Shown here in pieces: positions 53,325 through 62,834 of a stretch of 64,000 nt of DNA. The notes beneath the pieces are model-generated. The model was not told the DNA's origin. It saw only the letters and a list, made by a program, of their open reading frames with translations, and searched no databases. The first letter of the stretch is position 1. Each line of letters begins with the position of its first letter. The DNA comes from Alloscardovia venturai (GTDB lineage Bacteria > Actinomycetota > Actinomycetes > Actinomycetales > Bifidobacteriaceae). The position numbers and the translations under genes were made by a program. The stretch covers positions 186,001 through 250,000 of the forward strand of contig NZ_JBHTHQ010000021.1 of the NCBI RefSeq assembly GCF_042676605.1, read 5' to 3'.

Positions 53325-55370
53325 CTATGCTGGAATTTCCGCGTCTGTATACTGAGCAAAATCTGCCACGCAGTTAATCAGACCGTGAGAAGCAACTGCT
53401 TGATTAATCCAATGTACTGCTGTGTCAACAGGCACACCGTTAAGTTGGCTACCGTCGCGGAAGCGGAAGGATACTGCGTTATTGCTCTTATCTTCGTCGC
53501 CTACGATGAGAATGAACGGAGCCTTCGACTTCGATGCATTGCGAATCTTTTTACCGAAACGGTCATTAGAAGAGTCAACTTCACAACGAACTAAGTTATC
53601 TTCGAGCTTGTTTATCACAGAGTTGAGATGGTCCAAATGCTCATCAGCGACAGGTACCCCAAGCACCTGAACCGGTGCAAGCCATGCCGGGAATGCACCT
53701 GCATAGTGTTCAAGTAAGATAGCGAAGAAACGCTCAATGGAGCCGAAGAGAGCACGGTGAATCATTACTGGGCGCTGACGAGTACCATCCGCAGCTACGT
53801 ATTCGAGTCCAAACCGCTCAGGTAAGTTGAAATCAAGCTGAATAGTAGAAACCTGCCATGTACGGCCAAGAGCATCACGAGCTTGGACAGAAATCTTAGG
53901 ACCGTAGAATGCTGCACCTGCAGGGTCATCGACAAGTTCGAGGCCAGATTCCTTAGCGACAGATGCCAAAGTGTTGGTTGCCTCTTCCCAAATTTCGTCT
54001 GAGCCTACATACTTGTGCTCATCTTTTGTGGAAAGCTCGAGATAGAAATCATTGAGACCGAAATCACGGAGCAAGTTCAAAACGAAGGTTAAGAGACTCT
54101 TGAGCTCATCGCGCATCTGTTCGCGTGTGCAGTAAATGTGAGAATCATCCTGAGTTAAGCCACGTACACGAGTCAGACCATGAACGACACCAGACTTCTC
54201 ATAGCGATAAACAGTACCGAATTCAAAGAGACGAAGCGGAAGTTCACGGTAAGAACGCTGACGAGCTTTGAAGATGAGATTATGCATAGGGCAATTCATT
54301 GGCTTCAAATAGTAGTCGAAACCTTCTTTGGTGACATTGCCATTCGCATCTTTTTCCTCATCTAAGTGCATAGGAGGATACATGCCATCTTTGTACCACT
54401 GCAAATGACCAGAAGTCTCGTACAGGCCGCCTTTAGTAATGTGCGGTGTTTGAACGAAGGAATAGTTGTGACGACGATGAAGCTCAGTAGAGTAATCCTT
54501 CATTGCATTAATAATCGCAGCACCCTTTGGATGGAATACTGCCAAACCAGAGCCAATTTCGTCTGGGAAGGAGAACAAATCCATCTCAGCGCCAAGTTTA
54601 CGATGATCGCGCTTAGCAGCTTCTTCGAGGCGAGTCATGTATGCCTTGAGGTCATCTTTAGAGGCGAACGCTGTACCATAAATACGCTGAAGCATAGGAT
54701 TGTGCTCATTGCCTCGCCAATACGCGGCTGCAGCACGTTGGAGCTTAAATGCCTTGATGAAGCGAGTATTTGGAAGATGTGGACCGTGGCACAAATCCTT
54801 CCATACAACATTGCCGTCGCGGTCAACATTGTCATAGAAGCTGAGTTCACCTTGGGAAACTTCGATTGCTTCTTCAGCAGAAATCTGATCTTCAGCAGCG
54901 CCAATAAGTTCAAGCTTGTATGGCTGATCTGCCTCTTCTGCTCGAGCTTCTTCCTCGGTCACAGTACGACGAACGAAGCGCTGGCTAGACTTAATAATGC
55001 GCTGCATGCGTTTTTCGATTTCTTTGAGTTCATCAGGAGTGAATGGCTCTTTTACATCGAAATCGTAATAGAAACCATCTTTGATAACTGGACCGATACC
55101 AAGCTTTGCATCTGGACGAATTTCTTGAACTGCTTGTGCCATAACGTGAGTTGCAGAATGACGCATGATGGCCAAGCCATCCTCACTATCGAGAGCAATA
55201 GATTCTACGACGTCATTTTCGTGGAGCGTAGTGTAGAGATCGCGAGGATTCCCATTGATGCGCACGGCGATGATGTTCTTATCATCGGCGAAGAGCTCGA
55301 CGCCAGTAATATGCGATTCAATTTCTTTAGATTCACCATCAACGGTGACATGAAGAGAGGCTGCTGACAC
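53325..55370 (-). CDS. thrS: Threonine-tRNA ligase
   Basis: Charges tRNA-Thr. TGS domain at 1-60, editing domain with RHSATHVMAQAV near 70 and DLCHGPHLPNT near 190, then the class II core: NCPMHNLIFKARQRSYRELPLR, RVRGLTQDDSHIY, and HRALFGSIERFFAI with Zn-ligand Cys and His residues, then anticodon domain. 681 residues. GTG start with AAAAGGAA six bases upstream. Confidence 0.98.
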   Translation of the reverse strand: MSAASLHVTVDGESKEIESHITGVELFADDKNIIAVRINGNPRDLYTTLHENDVVESIALDSEDGLAIMRHSATHVMAQAVQEIRPDAKLGIGPVIKDGFYYDFDVKEPFTPDELKEIEKRMQRIIKSSQRFVRRTVTEEEARAEEADQPYKLELIGAAEDQISAEEAIEVSQGELSFYDNVDRDGNVVWKDLCHGPHLPNTRFIKAFKLQRAAAAYWRGNEHNPMLQRIYGTAFASKDDLKAYMTRLEEAAKRDHRKLGAEMDLFSFPDEIGSGLAVFHPKGAAIINAMKDYSTELHRRHNYSFVQTPHITKGGLYETSGHLQWYKDGMYPPMHLDEEKDANGNVTKEGFDYYLKPMNCPMHNLIFKARQRSYRELPLRLFEFGTVYRYEKSGVVHGLTRVRGLTQDDSHIYCTREQMRDELKSLLTFVLNLLRDFGLNDFYLELSTKDEHKYVGSDEIWEEATNTLASVAKESGLELVDDPAGAAFYGPKISVQARDALGRTWQVSTIQLDFNLPERFGLEYVAADGTRQRPVMIHRALFGSIERFFAILLEHYAGAFPAWLAPVQVLGVPVADEHLDHLNSVINKLEDNLVRCEVDSSNDRFGKKIRNASKSKAPFILIVGDEDKSNNAVSFRFRDGSQLNGVPVDTAVHWINQAVASHGLINCVADFAQYTDAEIPA

Positions 55371-55531
55371 AGTTATTCCTTTTCATTTCTAGGGTCCGCG
55401 TTACAGGTGCAGACCAGGATTATTTTCATTGATAAAAGTAGTAGATATAGCCGACTTTTAATGCACAAAGTACGGCGAAGAGAGAAACACGAAGATAAAA
55501 AGTGTGGAGATAAAAGAGATAAAAGAAAGAG
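55371..55531 (-). other. thrS leader region
   Basis: 161 bases between thrS and the tRNA cluster, AT-rich. Only the thrS Shine-Dalgarno and a weak GGTC/GACC pairing are seen. No ORF and no convincing riboswitch or T-box. Confidence 0.5.
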
Positions 55532-55604
55532 TGGGCGATACAGGATTTGAACCTGTGACCTCTTCCGTGTGAAGGAAGCGCGCTAGCCCCTGCGCCAATC
55601 GCCC
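55532..55604 (-). tRNA. tRNA-Val (anticodon CAC)
   Basis: Full cloverleaf on the minus strand; acceptor GGGCGAT/ATCGCCC, anticodon loop TTCACAC (anticodon at 55569-55571), T-arm around TTCAAAT, discriminator A. CCA not encoded. Confidence 0.96.
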
Positions 55605-55641
55605 AAAAAGGTGTGGTAGACCCTTAAACTTAAAAACCTTG

Positions 55642-55714
55642 TGGGCGATACAGGATTTGAACCTGTGACCTCTTCCGTGTCAGGGAAGCGCGCTAGCCCC
55701 TGCGCCAATCGCCC
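55642..55714 (-). tRNA. tRNA-Val (anticodon GAC)
   Basis: Same as the neighbouring tRNA-Val except at two bases: loop CTGACAC, with anticodon at 55679-55681. Discriminator A, no encoded CCA. Confidence 0.96.
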
Positions 55715-55728
55715 AAAATCTTTAAGAG

Positions 55729-55799
55729 AGGTGAGTACGAGAGTCGAACTCGTCTATACGGCTTTGCAGGCCGCTGCCTAACCGCTTGGCTAACTCACC
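55729..55799 (-). tRNA. tRNA-Cys (anticodon GCA)
   Basis: 71 bases; acceptor GGTGAGT/ACTCACC, anticodon loop CTGCAAA (55763-55769), discriminator T as required by cysteinyl-tRNA synthetase. CCA not encoded. Confidence 0.96.
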
Positions 55800-55827
55800 A
55801 TAGATGAGGTCAACCCGACTGACCACG

Positions 55828-55900
55828 AGCGGACAACGGGACTCGAACCCGCGGTCTCGACCTTGGCAAGGTCGCGCTTTACCAACTAAGCTATGTCCGC
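55828..55900 (-). tRNA. tRNA-Gly (anticodon GCC)
   Basis: Acceptor GCGGACA/TGTCCGC, anticodon loop TTGCCAA (55863-55869), T-arm GCGGG TTCGAGT CCCGT with one wobble. First tRNA of the four-gene transcript. Confidence 0.96.
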
Positions 55901-55934
55901 ATGCACCCTGCACAAGTGCTGAGCACGAGATACA

Positions 55935-55963
55935 ACTATATAGTTTGGGTACCTATTTCGCAA
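55935..55963 (-). promoter_or_regulatory. Promoter of the Gly-Cys-Val-Val tRNA cluster
   Basis: Minus strand -35 TTGCGA (55958-55963), 17 bases, -10 TATAGT (55935-55940). The predicted start is about 28 bases before tRNA-Gly. The rest of 55901-56081 is AT-rich with no gene. Confidence 0.7.
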
Positions 55964-56081
55964 GTACGGCGTGTTGCTTATACTGACGCTTATGCATACG
56001 CTCGCCTACTAAATAAGTAAATAAGTTAAATAAGCCGCTGGCGAGATTGATTCATACAGTATCTATTTGCCATATAGGCTT

Positions 56082-57008
56082 ATGAGCATGAGTGAATTCG
56101 ATGAGTTTTTCCGTGACATGGGTGTGCCTAACTCCCCGCAACGCATTGTTATGCTTTCGGCGTTCGAGGGGTGGAATGACGCAGGTCAAGCTGCTACGCA
56201 GGCGTTGCTGTACCTCATCGATTTATATAGTGATAGCGCTCACGAGGTAGGGCATATAGCATGTGCAAGCTTTTATGATTATACAGTGACACGTCCTGTG
56301 ATGGTCAATGTTGAGGGCAAGCGCAAGATTATGTGGCCAGAAACTACGTTTACACAGATTGACATAAACCCTACGTTGAGCTTGCTTATTGAAGTTGGTC
56401 CTGAGCCTAATTTCAAGTGGACTGACTTTGCTCGCCGTTCCTTGAGAATTGCAGAAGATCGTGAAGTGACGGAGATTATCACTCTCGGTTCCATGTTTGC
56501 GGACTGTACACATACAAGACCGTTACCGATGTATGTAAATGAGACAACACATAACCTTGCCGACGATAATTCTTATACCGGTCCTATCGGCATCCCTAGC
56601 GTCGTTAATTACACTGCCGTTGAGAATGGATACACGACACACTCCATGTGGGTCTCTCTGCCGTCATATACGCAATATGTCGATTCGCAAGATAATCCAG
56701 TAGCTATGTTGCGTATCCTTGATGAACTCTCTACGTACTTGGGAGTAGAACTTAAGCGCGGAAATCTTCCAACGCGTGCCCTGAAGTGGAAAGCTCAAGC
56801 CGACATGCTCCTCACCCTCAATCCTGAAGTAAAGGATTACATTTCTAGGATGGAGAATTTTTACGATAACTCGCAGCGAGCGCAAAACCTCTCCCCTGAT
56901 GCCGCTGATAATCTCATTTTAGAAACAGAGAGATTCTTACGAGAACATTCGTCGGGTGATGATACGAGTGATAGCCCAGAGAAAACTCGAGGAGAGCACA
57001 ACGAATGA
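56082..57008 (+). CDS. PAC2-family protein
   Basis: Named after the eukaryotic proteasome assembly chaperone 2; bacterial members are common in actinobacteria and have no proven role. Pattern RIVMLSAFEGWNDAGQAA near 20-37 and PIGIPSVVNYTAVENGY near 170 fit the family. Soluble, 308 residues from ATG 56082 (a TTG at 56067 or ATG 56088 are alternatives; no clear Shine-Dalgarno). The stop overlaps the next start (ATGA). Confidence 0.85.
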   Translation: MSMSEFDEFFRDMGVPNSPQRIVMLSAFEGWNDAGQAATQALLYLIDLYSDSAHEVGHIACASFYDYTVTRPVMVNVEGKRKIMWPETTFTQIDINPTLSLLIEVGPEPNFKWTDFARRSLRIAEDREVTEIITLGSMFADCTHTRPLPMYVNETTHNLADDNSYTGPIGIPSVVNYTAVENGYTTHSMWVSLPSYTQYVDSQDNPVAMLRILDELSTYLGVELKRGNLPTRALKWKAQADMLLTLNPEVKDYISRMENFYDNSQRAQNLSPDAADNLILETERFLREHSSGDDTSDSPEKTRGEHNE

Positions 57009-58156
57009 GTACGAGACAGTTTCTGATGGCGAAAGCAATGGGTTTAATGCCATATCATCAAACCGTTCTTCGCGGAGCGGGAAGCCTAGCATCTTTGCCC
57101 GATGAACTCCACAAGAATCATGTCCACCACGCTCTTATTATGACCACAGAAGGAATGATTCAGCGAGGAACTCTCAATGAATTTTTTCAAAAGCTCGTCT
57201 CTATTGGCATCACATACTCTACTTTTACGCAAATTCAGCCCAATCCTACAGATATAGATGTTGCTAATGCTGCACATGCATACGTATTAAATAAGTGTGA
57301 CGTGGGCGTAGCAATTGGCGGTGGGTCGGTTATCGATTGTGCAAAAGTCGCACTCGCAAAAATCACAAATCCTCAGTTGGATGTCAACCATCCAACGATG
57401 CTCAGAAAGCCTCTTCCTCTTTTTGCTGCTGTGCCGACGACAGCAGGTTCAGGATCTGAAATTACTGCTGGCGCAGTGATTACTCACACGAATGCTGATG
57501 TACATGTGAAGTCGTCATTTAATGATGTGCGTTTAGTTCCTCACATTGTCGTCCTTGATCCTGCTTTAACGATTTCTCTTCCGACAGTCGTCACACGTAC
57601 ATCTGGAATAGATGCCCTCAGCCATGCTATCGAAGCCGCAACGAATAAGTACGCCTCTCACCGTACGAGGACGGCATCGGATAAAGCCTTGAGCTTACTT
57701 CTTCCTTCTCTTAGTCGCGTATTAATTCATCCTAAAGACATACAATTACGTGTTGCGATGCTAGAAGGGGCATACCAAGCAGGTCTTGCAATTACGACGA
57801 ATTTTGTCGGCAATGTGCATGCTCTATCGCACGCAATAGGATCACGCTATGATATCGCGCACGGAGCGATTAACGCCGTGCTACTTGTACCTGTGCTGAA
57901 AGAGTATGGAGCGTCAGTGGCGCGAACGATGAAACACTGGGAAACTATCTTTGCTGCAGAGCTAAACGGTCAGAGTTTCGTTGAGTTCCTTGATGGTTAT
58001 ATTGATACCCTCGGTGTAAATCGTACACTTGAATTGAATTCGCACGATTTTCTCGCGATTGCGACCCAAGCTCGTGAAGAAGCATTGGGATATCCGGTAC
58101 CGCAAGAGTGGAATATAGATACTTATTTACGCATATTACGTGAAGTCACGCGCTAG
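57005..58156 (+). CDS. Iron-containing alcohol dehydrogenase
   Basis: NAD(P)-dependent reduction of an aldehyde or ketone. Nucleotide motif GGGSVIDCAK near 100, PTTAGSGSEIT near 141, metal residues in DALSHAIEA near 203-211 and VHALSHAIG near 277, IAHGAINAVLL near 290. 383 residues. Coupled to the PAC2 gene by a four-base overlap. Specific substrate unknown; in a fermenter it could make alcohols or diols. Confidence 0.92.
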   Translation: MSTRQFLMAKAMGLMPYHQTVLRGAGSLASLPDELHKNHVHHALIMTTEGMIQRGTLNEFFQKLVSIGITYSTFTQIQPNPTDIDVANAAHAYVLNKCDVGVAIGGGSVIDCAKVALAKITNPQLDVNHPTMLRKPLPLFAAVPTTAGSGSEITAGAVITHTNADVHVKSSFNDVRLVPHIVVLDPALTISLPTVVTRTSGIDALSHAIEAATNKYASHRTRTASDKALSLLLPSLSRVLIHPKDIQLRVAMLEGAYQAGLAITTNFVGNVHALSHAIGSRYDIAHGAINAVLLVPVLKEYGASVARTMKHWETIFAAELNGQSFVEFLDGYIDTLGVNRTLELNSHDFLAIATQAREEALGYPVPQEWNIDTYLRILREVTR

Positions 58157-58297
58157 AAGCTACTAGGAGTTAATAGAAGTTACGCGCGATGTACTGAGGT
58201 TGAGAGTTGTAAGTGTTGGCATCGTGTAGCCAGTGAGCGCGGTAAGACGTGAGGTAAAATGGCATGACTGTCAGGCATGACTATCAAAGGAGGAATG

Positions 58298-59119
58298 ATG
58301 GCACAGATGGTACATCGTAAATCTCGTAATTTTTCCCCTATCGGATTCTTTGAATGTGAAGCGAAAGGCTTGCTATGGCTCAAAGAAGCTGAGAAAATAG
58401 GCGGACCGCGAGTTGTCGACGTGTATGAGTGGGGCGAAGACTATCTTGATATCGAACGCATTGCTCCTACGAGTGCCACAGTCGAATCAGCATATGATTT
58501 TGGGCAGGCGCTCGCGAAGATGCATGATATGGGAGCTGAAAGTTTCGGTGCTCCTCCTGCCCACTATGATGGAACTTGCTATTTTGGACCACTTCAAGAC
58601 CCTGTAGAGATGGATTGTGGCAATTGGGATAACGTTGTCGATTACTATGCTGAAGGACGACTTATCCCTATGGTTGAGTTAGGGCTTCGGCGCGGCGTAC
58701 TTACTCATGCTGATATGGAATTGACTGAAGATGTGTGTACAGCTTTGCCTCATCTCATGGGAGCAGCTGCCGAGGATAAACCGGCACGTGTACACGGTGA
58801 CTTGTGGAGCGGCAATGTCATGTGGACAAATACTTCATCAGAAGGAAACACGCTGGGACATGGTGAAGCAGTACTTATTGATCCGGCCGCGCATGGTGGT
58901 CATCGCGAAGAAGATCTTTCTATGCTTGCTCTCTTCGGAATGAGTTATCTTAACGAAATTTTACGTGGTTATCAAAGTGTGCACCCACTTAAGAAAGGGT
59001 TTGAAAGTCGCCGAACGTTATGGCAGCTCTACCCTATCGCTGGGCATTGTGTGTTTTTCGGTGGTGGGTATGTGAGCCAATACCGTTCGATGTGTCACCA
59101 GCTTTTGAGGAGCCTATAA
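58298..59119 (+). CDS. Fructosamine/ketosamine kinase-family protein
   Basis: Phosphorylates sugar adducts on proteins or amino acids, a repair or salvage reaction. APH-like kinase fold with FFECEAKGLLWLKEA near 14-28, the catalytic VHGDLWSGNVMW near 165-176 and LIDPAAHGGHREEDLSML near 192-209. 274 residues. AAAGGAGGA at 58286-58294 favours ATG 58298. Monocistronic with a strong terminator. Confidence 0.9.
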   Translation: MAQMVHRKSRNFSPIGFFECEAKGLLWLKEAEKIGGPRVVDVYEWGEDYLDIERIAPTSATVESAYDFGQALAKMHDMGAESFGAPPAHYDGTCYFGPLQDPVEMDCGNWDNVVDYYAEGRLIPMVELGLRRGVLTHADMELTEDVCTALPHLMGAAAEDKPARVHGDLWSGNVMWTNTSSEGNTLGHGEAVLIDPAAHGGHREEDLSMLALFGMSYLNEILRGYQSVHPLKKGFESRRTLWQLYPIAGHCVFFGGGYVSQYRSMCHQLLRSL

Positions 59120-59173
59120 ATAGCACTGCACACGCTCAATATTCGATATCTTGCGTGTGACACACCAATATAC

Positions 59174-59212
59174 AGAGCGGGGTGGTTCATAATAATCCAT
59201 CCCGCTCTTAAA
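59174..59212. terminator. Bidirectional terminator between the fructosamine kinase gene and dnaJ
   Basis: 12-base stem AGAGCGGGGTGG (59174-59185) with CCATCCCGCTCT (59197-59208), one G-U pair, then TAAATAT. It separates convergent genes. Confidence 0.75.
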
Positions 59213-59300
59213 TATCTCATCCATGTTATCTTGAGTAGCAAAGTATCTCTACTCCACCTCTACTATGGCTATGGTGTTGCCCAGTTGTCACGGTGAGTTT

Positions 59301-60443
59301 TTAAGAAAAAGCGTGGCGTAACTTCTCAAAGAAGCCTTTTGCTTTATTTAGCGGTTTAGAAGCTTGCTGAGGTTTCCCATCAAGTTTCGATTCTTTGCTT
59401 AGCTCTTCAAAATCAGAAATGAGCTTCTTCTCTTGATTGCTTAATTTCTGAGGAATACTTACCTCGAGATGAACGATGAGCTTACCGCGCTCTTCACGAT
59501 TTAAGCGAGTTACACCAAGATTTTCCAAACTTACTGTGTCGTCGGGTTGGGACCCTGCTGGAATAGTGACATCTTGCTCGCCATCAAAAGTATCAATTTG
59601 CGTTTTATGCCCAAGTACTGCCCACGTCATAGGAATGCGAATCCAGCAGTGCAAGTCATTACCGTCTCGCGTAAAGGTATCGTCTGGACGTACTGTGATG
59701 TCGACATACAAGTCGCCTGCGGGACCGCCACCCTCTCCAACTTCGCCTTGCCCACTGAGACGTAGGCGAGTACCGTCTTGGATTCCCGCAGGAACTGAGA
59801 CGGTTATGGAGCGTTGTTTTTGTACGCGGCCATGTCCATTACAAGTCGGGCACGGGTGCGGAAGAATCGTGCCGTGCCCCTCGCAACGAGGACATGTGTC
59901 GGTGCTCATCATCTGCCCGAGGATGGAACGGACGACACGCTGTACTGCGCCAGTACCATGGCAGTCAGGACACGTTTGCGGCGCAGAGCCGTCAGCGGAA
60001 CCTGAACCGTTGCAGTCATCACATACTGCGTACATACGGACATCAAGCTTTTCTTTTGAACCAAATACTGCAGTTTTAAGTTCCACGGACAAACTTGCGA
60101 GCGAATCGCGGCCCGGCTGCGTACGAGGAATAGGATTGGGGGAACCGAAGCCAGCGCCAAATCCTTGGGAGAACATATTGAAAATATCTCCAAAGTCAGC
60201 CGCACCATATCCGGTGCCAGCGCCACCGCCGGGGGCATTAGGATCAATTCCTTGGTTAAACATTCTGCGTTTATCTGGATCGGAAAGAACCTCGTACGCT
60301 GAATTAACTTCTTTAAATTTGTCCTCAAACTCAGGTCCTGCTATATCTGGGTGATACTTACGGCTGAGCTTTCGGTATGCCTTTTTAATATCATCATCTG
60401 AAGCATCACGGGATACACCAAGAGTTTCATAATAATCTGCCAT
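59301..60443 (-). CDS. dnaJ: Chaperone protein DnaJ
   Basis: Hsp40 cochaperone that stimulates DnaK. J domain with KYHPDIAG near 28, Gly-rich region near 65-105, four zinc motifs (CDDCNGSG, CPDCHGTG, CPRCEGHG, CPTCNGHG) near 140-210, then the substrate domains. 380 residues. Start at ATG 60443 from AAAAGGA seven bases upstream; the frame opens further to 60491. No hrcA or grpE adjoins it. Confidence 0.96.
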   Translation of the reverse strand: MADYYETLGVSRDASDDDIKKAYRKLSRKYHPDIAGPEFEDKFKEVNSAYEVLSDPDKRRMFNQGIDPNAPGGGAGTGYGAADFGDIFNMFSQGFGAGFGSPNPIPRTQPGRDSLASLSVELKTAVFGSKEKLDVRMYAVCDDCNGSGSADGSAPQTCPDCHGTGAVQRVVRSILGQMMSTDTCPRCEGHGTILPHPCPTCNGHGRVQKQRSITVSVPAGIQDGTRLRLSGQGEVGEGGGPAGDLYVDITVRPDDTFTRDGNDLHCWIRIPMTWAVLGHKTQIDTFDGEQDVTIPAGSQPDDTVSLENLGVTRLNREERGKLIVHLEVSIPQKLSNQEKKLISDFEELSKESKLDGKPQQASKPLNKAKGFFEKLRHAFS

Positions 60444-60551
60444 GAAAATCCTTTTCACAACGGGACACACTTCTACCAACATTTTTAGCACCTGGCTTAG
60501 CCTTTACTTTTCTATATCGCTTTTGGCAAATGTCAGTGGAAAATCATTTTC

Positions 60552-60583
60552 TCGAAAGCGTTCGATACGCAACACTTGCAAGT
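60552..60583. promoter_or_regulatory. Two short inverted repeats in the dnaJ-tkt divergent region
   Basis: TCGAA-AGCG-TTCGA (60552-60565) and the palindrome ACTTGCAAGT (60574-60583). They lie about 110-150 bases from each start. Candidate operators; the first recalls LacI-family sites. Confidence 0.4.
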
Positions 60584-60698
60584 AAATAAAGGCATCAAAG
60601 GTCTTTATGGTTTATTAGTATGAAAGGCGTAATAAGTGTGTGTAGCGCTTAGTGATGAGCACTACCCACTTCATCTATTGGAAGGAAAGTTGATCTCC

Positions 60699-62795
60699 AT
60701 GGTCGATTTCGAATGGAATGAACTCGATGAGCGCGCAGTTAAGCTCGCTAAGGTTCTTTCAGCTGATGCTGTAGAGAAGGCTGGCAGCGGTCACCCAGGT
60801 TCACCTGTTTCTCTTGCACCAATTGCTTACACTCTCTATCAGAAGTTTATCAAGCACGATCCTAAGGATTCTCACTGGGAAGGTCGCGATCGTTTCATCC
60901 TTTCTGGTGGTCACGCTTCTTTGACTCAGTACGTACAGTTGTACTTCTCTGGATATGATGTCACCCTTGATGATTTGAAGAAGTTCCGTACCATGGGTAC
61001 GCGCACTCCTGGTCACCCAGAATACGGTTTGACTGACGGTATTGAGATGACGACTGGCCCTCTCGGACAGGGTCTCGCTTCTGCTGTTGGCTTTGCTATG
61101 GGTCAGCGTTTCCAGCGTAACTTGCTCGATGCTGATGCACCTGCTGGCACTTCCCCATTCGATCACAAGGTATGGGTTATCTGTGGTGAAGGTGACGTTG
61201 AGGAAGGTATTTCCTACGAAGCAGCATCTCTCGCAGGTGGTCAGAAGCTTGGTAATTTGACGGTTATCTTCGATGCAAACCATATTCAGATTGAGGGCGA
61301 CACTAACTTGACCTTCTCTGAAGATGTTTTGAAGCGCTTCGAGGCTCAGGGCTGGTATACCGACGAAGTTTCCTTCATTCAGCCTGATGGCTCCTATAAG
61401 GAAGATACTCAAGCGCTTGCTGCAGCTATAGAAAAGGCTCAGCAAGTCACCGACCGTCCACACTTCATCAAGGTAGATACTTTGATTGCCTGGCCAACTC
61501 CAGGCAAGACCAATGATGAGTCTTCTCATGGTTCCAAGCTCGGTTCTGAAGCAGTCGCAGGTCTGAAGAAGGTCCTTGGTTTTGACCCAGAAGTTTCCTT
61601 CCCAGAGCAGCCAGAAGTTCTTGCTCACACTCGTAAAGTAGCTGAGCGTGGTGCAGCTGCTCATGAGGAGTGGAATGAGCAGTTCCAGGCATGGCGTGCA
61701 GCTAATCCAGACAAGGCAGCTGAGTACGACCGTCTCGTAGCTGGCGAACTCCCTGCTGAGTTTGATAAAGCTATTGATGATCTTGAAGCAACCTTCGAAG
61801 CAGGTTCATCAGTTGCTACTCGTAAGGCTTCTGGTGCGGCTATCAATGCTATCGCAGCTGTCATGCCTGAGCTTTGGGGCGGTTCTGCAGATTTGGGTGG
61901 TTCTAACAATACCACTATCAAGGGCGCAGATTCCTTCCTCCCAGCTGAGTATGCGACGAAGACTTGGCCAAACGTATCCGAGTCTGGTCGTGTCCTTCAC
62001 TTTGGCGTACGTGAACTTGCTATGGGTGCTATTACCAACGGCATCATCCTTGGCTCTCATACTCGTCCATTCAATGGTACATTCTTCATGTTCTCTGACT
62101 ACGAGCGTCCAACAGTACGTCTCGCAGCTTTGATGAATATCCCACAGCTTTATGTATGGACTCACGATTCTGTAGCTGTAGGTGAAGATGGTCCTACTCA
62201 CCAGCCAGTTGAGAATCTCACTGCTATGCGTACTATTCCAAACTTGGAAGTTGTTCGTCCTGCAGATGAATATGAGACTGCTGAAGCTTACCGTTACAAC
62301 TTTGAGCGTACTTCTACCGCTCCTGTTGCCATGGTTCTCACACGCCAGAATGTTCCTACCCTAGCAGAGACTGCTGCGAAGGCAAAGGAAGGCGTAAAGC
62401 ACGGCGCGTATGTACTCGTAGATACCGAAGGTACTCCAGATGTCGTCCTTATGGGTTCGGGTTCTGAAGTACAGCATGCAGTAGAAGCAGCTAAGACTTT
62501 GGCAGCTGAAGGCATCAAGGCTCGCGTTGTATCCGTTCCGTCTATGGAATGGTTCGAGCAGCAGACTGATGAGTACAAGGAATCTGTACTCCCAGCAGCT
62601 GTAAAGGCGCGCGTTTCTGTTGAAGCTGGTCTTGCAATGCCATGGTACAAGTATTTGGGTTCCTTCGGTAAAGCTGTATCCATCGAGACATTTGGTCTCC
62701 AGGGTGCAGGTGACGAGAATATGAAGGCTCTTGGCATTACTGCTGACCACGTTGTTGAAGAAGCTAAGGCTTCTATCGCAGCTGCTCGTGCATAA
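60699..62795 (+). CDS. tkt: Transketolase
   Basis: Thiamine-diphosphate enzyme of the pentose phosphate/bifid shunt. SGHPGSPVS near 27, the ThDP/metal motif GEGDVEEGISYEAASLAGG near 166-184, and HDSVAVGEDGPTHQPVE near 488-504. 698 residues from ATG 60699 (AAGGAAAG upstream); the frame opens 21 codons earlier without a site. Strong codon bias. Followed by a terminator, then tal. Confidence 0.97.
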   Translation: MVDFEWNELDERAVKLAKVLSADAVEKAGSGHPGSPVSLAPIAYTLYQKFIKHDPKDSHWEGRDRFILSGGHASLTQYVQLYFSGYDVTLDDLKKFRTMGTRTPGHPEYGLTDGIEMTTGPLGQGLASAVGFAMGQRFQRNLLDADAPAGTSPFDHKVWVICGEGDVEEGISYEAASLAGGQKLGNLTVIFDANHIQIEGDTNLTFSEDVLKRFEAQGWYTDEVSFIQPDGSYKEDTQALAAAIEKAQQVTDRPHFIKVDTLIAWPTPGKTNDESSHGSKLGSEAVAGLKKVLGFDPEVSFPEQPEVLAHTRKVAERGAAAHEEWNEQFQAWRAANPDKAAEYDRLVAGELPAEFDKAIDDLEATFEAGSSVATRKASGAAINAIAAVMPELWGGSADLGGSNNTTIKGADSFLPAEYATKTWPNVSESGRVLHFGVRELAMGAITNGIILGSHTRPFNGTFFMFSDYERPTVRLAALMNIPQLYVWTHDSVAVGEDGPTHQPVENLTAMRTIPNLEVVRPADEYETAEAYRYNFERTSTAPVAMVLTRQNVPTLAETAAKAKEGVKHGAYVLVDTEGTPDVVLMGSGSEVQHAVEAAKTLAAEGIKARVVSVPSMEWFEQQTDEYKESVLPAAVKARVSVEAGLAMPWYKYLGSFGKAVSIETFGLQGAGDENMKALGITADHVVEEAKASIAAARA

Positions 62796-62807
62796 GAAAT
62801 AAGTTTT

Positions 62808-62834
62808 GGGGAGAGTTTTTGCTCTCCCCTTTTT
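62808..62834 (+). terminator. Terminator between tkt and tal
   Basis: Perfect stem GGGGAGAG (62808-62815), 6-base loop, CTCTCCCC (62822-62829), then TTTTT. Confidence 0.92.

Noticed and set aside
54366..55367. 333-codon open frame on the plus strand opposite thrS
   Set aside because: It is a shadow of thrS, whose full set of synthetase motifs is read on the other strand; the antisense translation is Phe/Ile/Cys-rich with no domain or ribosome site.
55375..55440. Possible T-box (TGTAACGCGG) in the thrS leader
   Set aside because: The match to TGGNACCGCG is imperfect, the leader is only about 160 bases before a tRNA gene, and no specifier stem was found.
59476..60354. 292-codon frame opposite dnaJ
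   Set aside because: Ser/Pro/Cys-rich mirror of the Gly-rich and zinc-finger regions of dnaJ.
60470..60500. CIRCE-like half-site GGTGCTAA upstream of dnaJ
   Set aside because: Only one imperfect arm; the partner arm at nine bases is missing.
60552..60565. TCGAA-AGCG-TTCGA as a second LexA box
   Set aside because: It lacks the GAAC-N4-GTTC core; the arms are shorter than in the ruvA box.
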